Both the position numbers and the translations under genes were made by a program. This document shows positions 8,232 through 16,219 of a DNA stretch of 64,000 nt, piece by piece. The stretch's first letter is position 1; each line of letters begins with the position of its first letter. A model generated the notes under the pieces. It made no database searches. It was given only the letters and a program-made list of their open reading frames with translations, and had not been told where the DNA came from. The stretch is from Nitrincola iocasae (lineage in GTDB: Bacteria > Pseudomonadota > Gammaproteobacteria > Pseudomonadales > Balneatricaceae), in contig NZ_CP044222.1 in NCBI RefSeq assembly GCF_008727795.1, positions 2,790,001 to 2,854,000 of the forward strand, given 5' to 3'.

Positions 8232-8873
8232 ATGCCCGAATTTCTTATCGATGAAGCTGTAGAGGACTATGCTTACGTCAGCACCCAAGCTGAACCCGCT
8301 CTGTTGCAGGAGTTGATTGATGCCACCAATGAAAATATGGGCTGGCCGCAAAAACTTTCAGGGAGACTGGTTGGCCGTACCCTGAAAATGTTGGCAAGCC
8401 TGGTGCAGCCCAAACACGCACTCGAGATAGGTATGTTTACTGGCTATTCAGCCTTATCCATCGCCGAAGGCATGCCAGATGATGGAAAGCTTATTTGCTG
8501 TGAAACCAATCCTCGTGCTATCGACATGGCGAAACACTTCTTTCAACGCAGTGAACATGGCCACAAAATAGAGGTTGTTTTTGGTCGTGCTACCGACACC
8601 CTGGATTCCCTCGACATAGAATTGGACTTCACTTTCATTGATGCCGACAAGCGCAGCTATTTGCATTACTATGAAGAGGTTAAAAAACGTACTCGTCCAG
8701 GTGGGCTGATTATTCTCGATAACGTACTCTGGTCAGGTAAAGTACTGCAACCTGAATCTGAGTTAGATGATATTCTGGTGGAAACCAACCACCGTATAGC
8801 GACAGATCCTGACGTTGAAAATGTATTTCTAACCATCAGGGACGGAATGAACGTCGTACGTAAACGAGGTTAA
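8232..8873 (+). CDS. SAM-dependent O-methyltransferase, family 3 type
   Basis: A 213-aa Rossmann methyltransferase of the caffeoyl-CoA / catechol O-methyltransferase-like family. The SAM motif I is ALEIGMFTGYSALSIAEGM, followed by CCETNPRAIDMA. The metal-site region is FTFIDADKRSYLHYYE and then LIILDNVLWSGKV. These residues are typical of Mg-dependent enzymes that methylate catechol-type hydroxyls; the bacterial substrate is unknown. It ends 23 bp before ydbH and may be co-transcribed with it. Confidence 0.9.
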   Translation: MPEFLIDEAVEDYAYVSTQAEPALLQELIDATNENMGWPQKLSGRLVGRTLKMLASLVQPKHALEIGMFTGYSALSIAEGMPDDGKLICCETNPRAIDMAKHFFQRSEHGHKIEVVFGRATDTLDSLDIELDFTFIDADKRSYLHYYEEVKKRTRPGGLIILDNVLWSGKVLQPESELDDILVETNHRIATDPDVENVFLTIRDGMNVVRKRG

Positions 8874-8896
8874 ATCGGTAAACTAAGGAGTCGGGA

Positions 8897-11218
8897 GTGC
8901 GCAAAAAGCTGCTGTTATTGCTGCTGTTACCCTTAATTTTACTCAGCACGCTACTGATTAGCGCCTACCTGCTCACGCCAATGCTGTCGAGGACAGCACT
9001 TGAACACTGGATTACATCTCAGGGGTTTGAATCGGTAGACGTCAGCCTACAGCACCCGCAAGCAGGTCGTATTGATATTAACCAGATTACTCTGACGCGC
9101 ACTGACGGCCAACGCCGTATTCGTTTACATGCCAGTGATATTCAGATCCACTTCAGTCTCAAAGCACTACTGACAAAAGGATCTCTGAAATCTATTCACA
9201 TCCAACACCTGTCTGCTGAGATTCTGATCGATACCACATTACCAGAACGCTTAGAGACTCTTCAGGCCAGCCTGATTGATCTCGACCCAGCACTTGCAAA
9301 CGGCTTATTCGACTTACTCCCAGCAGAAACAGCTCAAATCGCTGAACTGGTATTGAGCTATCAAACCGATGAAGGCCCAGTATTTGAAGGGGTTGGTGAA
9401 CTCACATTAAATTCTCAACAGCTGCATACCCGCCTTTCTCTGCAGCGGGATCAACAGGTTCTGGGCAATATTCAAGCGACGCTAGGCCGTAACTTGTCCA
9501 TACACTTACAAGTTAATGAGCAACAAACTCTCTACGAAATAAGCGGTGATTTTCAATTTGTCGACAACCGCTGGCACCTTAACCTGGGACATCAACTTTA
9601 CGCTGGAGCACTCCTGGACTGGCTGTCACGGCATCAGGTTAAGCTGCCTTTGGCAGTGCAACTACCAGCAGATGACTATTTGGCATTTTCCTCCAGTTTA
9701 TATCTGCCCCGCCTGCTCCCCCTATCACCCAGCCGATTACTGCAAGTGCTGGAAGGCAAACTGTCTCTGACCACCCGACTCCACCCCAGTTTTGACCAGA
9801 CATTGGCTACGCAGATTAGCCTGGATGTTGATGCACAATTAACCTTGCAGCAAAATACCTTCAACCTGACCCTAATTGAAGGCAGCCGCATCACCCTGCA
9901 TCAATTATCAACAGGCGATATTTCCGCCAGCCGAATACTACTGCAACCTGTTGGTAATACAACACTGAGCGGACAGCTTAGCCAACCTGATAGCTGGCTG
10001 TATAGCTCCGCGAACTGGGTGGTAAATGGCGAAGGCCTAAAACACCAGGTGCTGGAACGCTTCAACCTCTTGCCACTGCAACTGCAATTGCAGAGTGGAA
10101 AAATTGGACAGGCACTGCAGGGCAGTCTGTCACTCCCCCTAATCACTATACAACCGACTGACGTTGTACTGCCTTATGCAAGTTTTCAGGGGCAGTTTAC
10201 TGTACCCGCTGATTTCAGCCAGATCATTCTGTCGGGATCACTTGACTCAGAACAACTGCCAGTTTCAATCAACACCCAGGCCAAACTGGATACGAACCTC
10301 AGAGGCGAGGTGGATTGGACACTTACAGAGACACCAGCACCGGCTTTGGTCAGTGCCTTACGTCCTTTTGTTGAAGCTTTCCCATCATCTCTCAGCCTGG
10401 AGGCAGGCCTATTCAAAGCTACGGGCCGCCTGAATCTTACTCAGAACGATTGGACATTGCGGGCAGCCTTGGAGTTGACATCTGCCGACCTGCTGTATGG
10501 CAACAACCAGATAGAACAACTGCATTGGCAGTCTGATCTGCAGCTAAATCACCAAGGCAAACTAAACAGCACGGGGCAAATTAGCGCAGCGCAAATATAC
10601 ATAGGCTTGCCGGTACAACTGTCCCCTTTAAAGTATGAATTAGTAAAAACTGTAAAACAAACACAGCTATCAGTCGCACCGTTCACCGCATCACTATTGG
10701 GTGGGCAAATTTACCTGCCTGCCCTGAGCTTTGATCCTGGCCAGCCCGATATGATTTTCCTGATCAGTCTGCGTGACTTTAATCTGGGCTCAATACTGGA
10801 ACTTTATGCGGAAAAGGGGCTCTATGGTGAAGGATTGATTGACGGACAGCTACCCGTTCAGATCACCTCAGAGGGTATACGTATCCAGGGTGGCAATGTT
10901 GGCACAGTGCAAGCCGGCCTTATTCGCTACCAGCCAGATGAAAACCTGGATGCAATGGCGGCCTCTAATATAGGCTTACGCTTGGCTCTTGATGCACTGA
11001 GTAATTTACATTACCAACTGCTTGATATGCAGGTTGACTACCACCCTAATGGCGACCTACTGTTGAGTACCCGATTACAAGGCAATAACCCCGAGTGGCA
11101 ACAAGGACGTCCAATCGATCTGACCCTGACGATTGAAGATAATATTCCGGAACTGCTGAAAGCATTACAGATCACGGGACGCATCAGTGATGCTGTCGAC
11201 AATCATTTTCAACGGTAG
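8897..11218 (+). CDS. ydbH: YdbH-family intermembrane lipid transport protein (AsmA-like)
   Basis: A 773-aa inner-membrane-anchored, beta-rich periplasmic protein. An N-terminal hydrophobic anchor (residues 5-28) is followed by long Gln/Leu/Ser-rich beta repeats, and a conserved C-terminal block contains GNVGTVQAGLIRYQP. In E. coli, YdbH works redundantly with TamB and YhdP to move phospholipids to the outer membrane. Identification is reinforced by the next two genes, ynbE and ydbL, in the same order as in enterics. Start is GTG at 8897 with AAGGAG at 8885-8890. It is shorter than the E. coli protein of about 880 aa. Confidence 0.88.
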   Translation: MRKKLLLLLLLPLILLSTLLISAYLLTPMLSRTALEHWITSQGFESVDVSLQHPQAGRIDINQITLTRTDGQRRIRLHASDIQIHFSLKALLTKGSLKSIHIQHLSAEILIDTTLPERLETLQASLIDLDPALANGLFDLLPAETAQIAELVLSYQTDEGPVFEGVGELTLNSQQLHTRLSLQRDQQVLGNIQATLGRNLSIHLQVNEQQTLYEISGDFQFVDNRWHLNLGHQLYAGALLDWLSRHQVKLPLAVQLPADDYLAFSSSLYLPRLLPLSPSRLLQVLEGKLSLTTRLHPSFDQTLATQISLDVDAQLTLQQNTFNLTLIEGSRITLHQLSTGDISASRILLQPVGNTTLSGQLSQPDSWLYSSANWVVNGEGLKHQVLERFNLLPLQLQLQSGKIGQALQGSLSLPLITIQPTDVVLPYASFQGQFTVPADFSQIILSGSLDSEQLPVSINTQAKLDTNLRGEVDWTLTETPAPALVSALRPFVEAFPSSLSLEAGLFKATGRLNLTQNDWTLRAALELTSADLLYGNNQIEQLHWQSDLQLNHQGKLNSTGQISAAQIYIGLPVQLSPLKYELVKTVKQTQLSVAPFTASLLGGQIYLPALSFDPGQPDMIFLISLRDFNLGSILELYAEKGLYGEGLIDGQLPVQITSEGIRIQGGNVGTVQAGLIRYQPDENLDAMAASNIGLRLALDALSNLHYQLLDMQVDYHPNGDLLLSTRLQGNNPEWQQGRPIDLTLTIEDNIPELLKALQITGRISDAVDNHFQR

Positions 11219-11278
11219 TTTTTTTGCATACACAAGGGTTTGTTAGGGATAGGTTAAGCCTGTATTGTTTACACTAGT

Positions 11279-11300
11279 CCTGAAACATTCAAAATTCAGG
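11279..11300. promoter_or_regulatory. Small hairpin between ydbH and ynbE
   Basis: CCTGAA (11279-11284) and TTCAGG (11295-11300) form a 6-bp stem with a 10-nt loop, ahead of the ribosome site GTGAGG of ynbE. It has no T-run. It may tune read-through or RNA processing. Confidence 0.35.
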
Positions 11301-11315
11301 TAACGTGAGGCGCTT

Positions 11316-11513
11316 ATGATTTCAGTCTTTCCCCGGTTTGCAGTAATGTTACTGCTAATATTGGCAACTGCTGCGTGTACACCAACCGTACAACTTGCTG
11401 CACCCAAAGATCCGATCACCATCAATCTGAATGTTAAAATTCAGCATGAAATACTGGTCAAGGTCGACAGGGAAATTGATAACCTGCTGGAAGAAAACAG
11501 CGATCTTTTCTAG
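11316..11513 (+). CDS. ynbE: YnbE-family outer-membrane lipoprotein
   Basis: A 65-aa lipoprotein with a signal peptide ending in the lipobox LATAAC. A short mature part contains PITINLNVKIQHEILVKVDREID, typical of YnbE. In E. coli YnbE interacts with the C-terminus of YdbH, and its beta strand is thought to extend the lipid conduit to the outer membrane. GTGAGG precedes the ATG. It is followed after 9 bp by ydbL, so the three form one unit. Confidence 0.9.
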   Translation: MISVFPRFAVMLLLILATAACTPTVQLAAPKDPITINLNVKIQHEILVKVDREIDNLLEENSDLF

Positions 11514-11522
11514 GAGATAGTC

Positions 11523-11858
11523 ATGTTACACGCATACAAACGCGTTATCTGGATCATGGTACTTTTACTGGCATCACTGCCAGCTTGGGCTCTATCTCTC
11601 GAGCAAGCCAAAACCCAGGGTCTGATAGGCGAGCAACTCAACGGCTACGTAGGCATTGTCACAGCTAGCCCATCGACTGAGCTTCACTCACTGGTAACCG
11701 ATATCAATCAACAGCGCCGGGCACTTTACCAGCAGTCGGCACAAGAAGCCTCAGTTACACTGGAAGTATTTGAAATTCGTGCAGGTCAGCGTTTACAGGG
11801 ACGTGCAAAAACAGGAGAATACCTTCAGGATCAAAACGGGCAGTGGCGCCGCAAATAA
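11523..11858 (+). CDS. ydbL: YdbL-family periplasmic protein (DUF1318)
   Basis: A 111-aa exported protein with a signal peptide ending near LLASLPAWA. The DUF1318 region includes LEQAKTQGLIGEQLNGYVGIV and INQQRRALYQQSA, followed by the C-terminal GEYLQDQNGQW. In E. coli YdbL helps control YnbE multimerisation. It lies between ynbE and dsbB with short spacing (9 and 21 bp), supporting one operon. Confidence 0.9.
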   Translation: MLHAYKRVIWIMVLLLASLPAWALSLEQAKTQGLIGEQLNGYVGIVTASPSTELHSLVTDINQQRRALYQQSAQEASVTLEVFEIRAGQRLQGRAKTGEYLQDQNGQWRRK

Positions 11859-11879
11859 TGTCCTGATAAGGAGTCCGAG

Positions 11880-12383
11880 TTGCTGAGTTATCGTCAAATC
11901 AATCTGCTAGGATTAGTCACCTGCGTAGCAGCCATGCTGTTTGCCGTCGGATTTTTGCAAAACCACCTGGAACTGGAGCCCTGTCCGCTCTGTGTCATCA
12001 CACGAATTATTGTCATTACCATGGCTATTATTTTTTTCCTTGGCCTGGTTCACAACCCCAAACAGGCAGGCCAGCGTGTTTATGGCAGCCTGAACTTATT
12101 GACTGCGCTCGTGGGTTTCGGTGTACAACTACGCCATGTCTGGCTACAGAACCTACCATCTGATCAGGTACCGGCCTGTGGTCCGGGTCTGGAGTTTCTG
12201 TTGCAAACACAACCGGTATTTTCTGCACTACGGACTGTATTTGAAGGCTCTGGTGACTGTGCCGAGATATCCTGGACATTTATGGGGCTGACCATTCCAA
12301 TGCAATCAGCACTACTGTTTGGTTTCCTGCTGATGTTGGTCGTGCTGCAACTGAAAAAACGCCCCCGCGGCTTGTTCAGTTGA
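11880..12383 (+). CDS. dsbB: Disulfide bond formation protein DsbB
   Basis: An inner-membrane quinone reductase that reoxidises periplasmic DsbA. The 167-aa protein has four transmembrane helices. The two catalytic Cys pairs are present: C35-PL-C38 in the first periplasmic loop and C100/C127 in the second (VPACGPG ... GDCAEI). Start is TTG at 11880 with AAGGAG 6 bp upstream. No dsbA is in the window. Its placement 21 bp after ydbL suggests co-expression with the envelope-lipid genes. Confidence 0.94.
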   Translation: MLSYRQINLLGLVTCVAAMLFAVGFLQNHLELEPCPLCVITRIIVITMAIIFFLGLVHNPKQAGQRVYGSLNLLTALVGFGVQLRHVWLQNLPSDQVPACGPGLEFLLQTQPVFSALRTVFEGSGDCAEISWTFMGLTIPMQSALLFGFLLMLVVLQLKKRPRGLFS

Positions 12384-12404
12384 CAGGCAGCGTCAACATC
12401 CAGC

Positions 12405-13289
12405 ATGCACTTATCCCTGCACCATCCGGTTGTCAGAGATTTGTATTGGGCAATCAACAGTCCAACATTACTGGAAGCTCCCTGCCTTAAAAACTGGCAG
12501 GACTCCAGTCGCTGGTTTACGCACTTGCTTCAGCAACTTGACCAGCAACCAGCTCCACTGCTACGCCACCTGCAGCAACAGGTACACCATCCGTATCAAC
12601 CCAGGCTGGGTCAGTATTTTGAACAGTTATGGCACTTCTACTTTAATCATCACCCTGACTATCAGTTGTTGGTGCATAATCTACAGATAAAAGCTCCGGA
12701 TAATCACACACTAGGCGAACTGGATCTGCTGATCCGTAATCGGCACAGCCATGAAGTGCATCACCTTGAACTGACGGTTAAGTTTTACCTTGCCGTTGCG
12801 CAACGGCCATCAGACATCAATCTGGCATGTTATATCGGTCCCGGCTTGAAAGACCGACTGATAGATAAATATCAGCATACCTGCAATCATCAACTGCCAC
12901 TATCCGGCAGCGATGCAGCACAAGCACAGCTTGCAGCAAGAGGCATCAAGGTAGACCAGGCTCAAGCAGTATGTCGCGGACGACTGTTTCAGCCCATGGC
13001 ACTCGCGACAACGGGTCAACCCGCCTGGCTGGCACAGGCTCAACTCCACCAACTTAAGAGCGCCGCACACTTCCGCTGTCTGGAGCGCCGACAATGGTTT
13101 GCCGAGCAGCCTGCTAACCATGACAACTATGACTATAATCAGCTCGTTATCCACCTGTCCACCCATCTGACACATCCTCTGCAAGTCGCGGTTATCGATC
13201 CTCAGACTAAACAGGAAACACGTCGATTGTTTATTGTTCCTGATAGTTGGGAAGCCGCGGCCCGAGACTGCCTGAGTCAGTCTCTTTGA
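12405..13289 (+). CDS. DUF1853-family protein, possibly PD-(D/E)XK-like
   Basis: A 294-aa cytoplasmic protein that I recognise as DUF1853: RLGQYFEQLWHFYF near residue 67, then LGELDLLIRNR and HHLELTVKFYLA. The Glu105/Asp107 ... Glu122 ... Lys126 arrangement resembles the PD-(D/E)XK nuclease core, although the Glu-to-Lys spacing is unusual. No function is established to my knowledge. It is 21 bp downstream of dsbB. Its last 13 bp overlap the 3' end of the convergent MocR gene. Confidence 0.75.
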   Translation: MHLSLHHPVVRDLYWAINSPTLLEAPCLKNWQDSSRWFTHLLQQLDQQPAPLLRHLQQQVHHPYQPRLGQYFEQLWHFYFNHHPDYQLLVHNLQIKAPDNHTLGELDLLIRNRHSHEVHHLELTVKFYLAVAQRPSDINLACYIGPGLKDRLIDKYQHTCNHQLPLSGSDAAQAQLAARGIKVDQAQAVCRGRLFQPMALATTGQPAWLAQAQLHQLKSAAHFRCLERRQWFAEQPANHDNYDYNQLVIHLSTHLTHPLQVAVIDPQTKQETRRLFIVPDSWEAAARDCLSQSL

Positions 13290-14707
13290 GCTGACTGTTG
13301 GTCCATCATCGTCTGTAAACTCTCCAGCGCGGACTGGTGTTTAGGGCTACAGGCTTGTGCAAAACTCAGACGCAACGCCTGGCGAAAGTCACCGCTGACG
13401 GAAAACAACGGGCCGGGGGTAATCGCTATCCCCTGCCTTAGAGCCAGGGGGTAAAGTGCCAGCGTATCAATTGGCTGCTGCCACTCTACCCAAAGGCATA
13501 ACCCACCTTGAGGGACATCAACGCGGATGCGCTCCGGCCAGCGGCTTTGCAGTGCCTGCATCCACTCTTGTGACTGACGATAGAGCTCACTGATATACTG
13601 TCGCAAGTAACGGTCATAATCACCCGATATCAAGTAATCATTCAGGCCTTGCTGGACGAAATGACTGTTCGCCAGTTGCGTTATCAATTGCAAGTAAACA
13701 ATGCGTTTATGCCAGCGCTTGCTTAGCACCCATCCCAAACGCAGATCACGAGACAGTGCTTTTGAATAGGAACCACATAAAATCACCCGATCCTGCTCGT
13801 CCAGCGCTTTCAGCGGTGACAAACGCCCGGTGAAACTCAGTTCACGATAGATATCATCTTCAATCAGGGTTATCTCATGCTTATTGGCTAAGGCAAGCAA
13901 GCGCCGCTGATGGGCTTCTGGCATTAATGATCCCCCCGGTGTAGCAAAGCAGGGTGTTACGACACAGGCCCGAATGGGCCAATGCTGCAGTGCCCGCTCC
14001 AATGCATTCAGATCCACTCCAGTCTGCGGATGGACGGGTATTTGTACAGCCTTGAGTTGCAGTTGCTCCAGCAGTTGAATCACACCATAAAAACCGGGAT
14101 CTTCTACGGCCACCAAGTCACCGGGTCGGCAACAGGCTTTTAAGGACAAAAACAGCGCATTCTGACAACCGCTAGTAATACAAAACTCTTCGGCACTGAC
14201 CTGACAGGCATCTCGCTGATAACGTTGCGCCAGCGTCTGACGCAACGGCAGGTACCCTGCCGGTTCCTCATAGCGCTGATGTGCTTTCCCTCTCGATTGG
14301 CGCAGAGCACGCCCAATCGATCGATTCAGCAGCATCAAACCGGCTGAAATGTGCTCTGCTTGACCACCAGGCAACAGATCAAACGCAGCCCCCTGCAGCA
14401 TAATATCAGTCAGCAACTCACTGCTGTTAACCGGTACAGGCCCGGGAATAGCCGTCGACGCCACTACAGACTGATCCAACGCCGAACCCGGCAACTCACA
14501 GACAAAGTAGCCTGAGCGCGGTCGTGCCTCTATGCGCCCTTGAGCTTCGAGGCGCTGATAAGCGTGCAGCACTGTCGCTTTAGATAATTGCTTTTCCCGG
14601 CATAAGTGACGTACAGAGGGCAACCGCTCTCCTACTTGCCAACGACCCGCTTGCATCCGGGAATAGAGCCAGGCTTCGAGTTCAAGGTAGGCATAATCCT
14701 GCTTCAT
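13277..14707 (-). CDS. MocR/PdxR-family regulator (GntR HTH plus aminotransferase fold)
   Basis: A 476-aa fusion. The N-terminal GntR winged HTH (about residues 5-75) contains GERLPSVRHLCREKQLSKATVLHAYQRLE. It is followed by a class-I aminotransferase-like domain with PLP lysine in LCGSYSKALSRDLRLGW (near residue 315). Such regulators control genes for vitamin B6, GABA or taurine use. The ATG at 14707 (MKQDYAYLE) is chosen because GAGG lies 5 bp upstream; the frame also extends to 14725. It is divergent from ccoG, and the 114-bp gap contains CCTGT (14761) and ACAGG (14776) as a loose dyad. The target is unknown. Confidence 0.92.
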   Translation of the reverse strand: MKQDYAYLELEAWLYSRMQAGRWQVGERLPSVRHLCREKQLSKATVLHAYQRLEAQGRIEARPRSGYFVCELPGSALDQSVVASTAIPGPVPVNSSELLTDIMLQGAAFDLLPGGQAEHISAGLMLLNRSIGRALRQSRGKAHQRYEEPAGYLPLRQTLAQRYQRDACQVSAEEFCITSGCQNALFLSLKACCRPGDLVAVEDPGFYGVIQLLEQLQLKAVQIPVHPQTGVDLNALERALQHWPIRACVVTPCFATPGGSLMPEAHQRRLLALANKHEITLIEDDIYRELSFTGRLSPLKALDEQDRVILCGSYSKALSRDLRLGWVLSKRWHKRIVYLQLITQLANSHFVQQGLNDYLISGDYDRYLRQYISELYRQSQEWMQALQSRWPERIRVDVPQGGLCLWVEWQQPIDTLALYPLALRQGIAITPGPLFSVSGDFRQALRLSFAQACSPKHQSALESLQTMMDQQSAQRD

Positions 14708-14821
14708 AATCACCTCAATAAGCATTCACATCTGTACCTATTATTTATTATTTTTTTGTCCCTGTCCTTATTTATACAGGCTACTTACACTGCCTGCAGT
14801 AAATTAAGAGGACCATGAATC

Positions 14822-16219
14822 ATGCATCAGTCACCATCAGCTCAAATACCACTTCGTCCAATTAACGACTCCTACGGACTTGAAGGACGAAAAATTCATG
14901 TACGCCTCACCGAAGGACGCTTTCAGAACCTCAGACGCCTGATCAGCTGGCCATTACTGGCGCTGTTTTTCGGTCTGGTTTGGGTACAGTCCAAGGGTAC
15001 GCCCTGGTTGATGTTCGACTTCCCTGAGCGACGCATTCTGCTATTCGGCACACATTTTTCCTGGTACGACCTGCATATACTGACAGGGATGATGATTACC
15101 GCGGCCAGTCTGCTGTTTTTTGTGTCCATGATCTGGGGCCGTGTCTGGTGCGGCTTTGCGTGCCCACAAACTATCTGGACCTGGATATTTATTCGCATTG
15201 AGCGCTGGACTGAAGGGCGTGCGTCTTTGCGCCAGCGTCAGGAAAATATGCCACTCCGTGGAGCCAGACTCGCCCGACGCATCGTAAAACACACCCTGTG
15301 GATGACTGTTGCGCTACTCACCGCGATCACCTTCACCGGTTATTTTATGCCTATCCGAGACCTGGTCGCTCAACTGGCCGGTGCAGAGGCATCCACCACT
15401 CTGGTTGGCTGGTTAGTCTGCATGACACTGCTAACGTATATCAACGCCGGGTTAGTACGGGAAAAAATTTGCTTACATGCCTGCCCCTATTCACGTTTTC
15501 AGGCCGTGATGATGGATGATCGATCACTTAAGGTCAGCTATAACGCTGAACGCGGTGAGCCCAGAGGATCAATAAAACTCAGCAGTGCCATACAACAAGC
15601 CAAAGGGTCAGTGGGAGATTGTGTAGACTGTAATATTTGTGTACAGGTGTGCCCCACTGGCATAGATATCCGCGATGGATTACAGGCCGCCTGTATCGAT
15701 TGTGGTGCCTGTATCGATGCCTGCGATCAGGTGATGCTAAAAACCCAACGTCCGACCGGACTGATCGGTTTCGCAGCCGCCCAAGAACAGCAACAACCTC
15801 AGCGTTTTTGGCGTCCACGTCTGCTAGGTTACTTTGCAGTTACATTGATTGCCTTCAGTTCTACTGGATACGCGCTAGTGAACAAGAAAGATCTGGTGGT
15901 TGAAATTCGTCGCGATCGCGACAGTCTGTACCGGGAGTTTTCCGATGGATCACTGTGCAACTTCTATCAGATCAAAGCAGAGAGTTTCGCTCCTGCTTTA
16001 ACGCAGATGTATGTCAGTGTCAGCGGGCAGGAAGGCCTGGTACTTCAAGGACCTGAAACCTTCATGCTGGATAACAGCGGTGAATGGACTGCTTACAGAG
16101 TATGCCTTATGAATCCCGCAGGGGGAGTTCTGCCCATCACCTTTAATTTTAGTGATCAGACCAGAACATGGAGTCGTTCATCCAGCCTGATCACCAATAC
16201 CCACTATCAGCAGCGCTGA
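14822..16219 (+). CDS. ccoG: Cytochrome oxidase accessory protein CcoG (RdxA/FixG)
   Basis: A 465-aa membrane iron-sulfur protein. After several transmembrane helices comes CGFACPQTIW. Two ferredoxin-type 4Fe-4S clusters follow, with Cys in CVDCNICVQVCPTG and CIDCGACIDACDQ. A last transmembrane helix and a periplasmic Ig-like FixG C-terminal domain complete it. CcoG is known as a cupric reductase needed for cbb3 oxidase assembly. No ccoNOPQ, ccoI or ccoS is adjacent. Instead a copper-type TonB receptor is convergent, and the two stop codons share one TGATCA palindrome (16217-16222) with zero intergenic bases. Confidence 0.94.
   Translation: MHQSPSAQIPLRPINDSYGLEGRKIHVRLTEGRFQNLRRLISWPLLALFFGLVWVQSKGTPWLMFDFPERRILLFGTHFSWYDLHILTGMMITAASLLFFVSMIWGRVWCGFACPQTIWTWIFIRIERWTEGRASLRQRQENMPLRGARLARRIVKHTLWMTVALLTAITFTGYFMPIRDLVAQLAGAEASTTLVGWLVCMTLLTYINAGLVREKICLHACPYSRFQAVMMDDRSLKVSYNAERGEPRGSIKLSSAIQQAKGSVGDCVDCNICVQVCPTGIDIRDGLQAACIDCGACIDACDQVMLKTQRPTGLIGFAAAQEQQQPQRFWRPRLLGYFAVTLIAFSSTGYALVNKKDLVVEIRRDRDSLYREFSDGSLCNFYQIKAESFAPALTQMYVSVSGQEGLVLQGPETFMLDNSGEWTAYRVCLMNPAGGVLPITFNFSDQTRTWSRSSSLITNTHYQQR

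Noticed and set aside
13277..13289. Overlap of DUF1853 and MocR stops as a regulatory feature; likewise 23504-23507 for gcvP and the MFS gene
   Set aside because: Short convergent 3' overlaps are common in compact genomes; nothing further supports a function.
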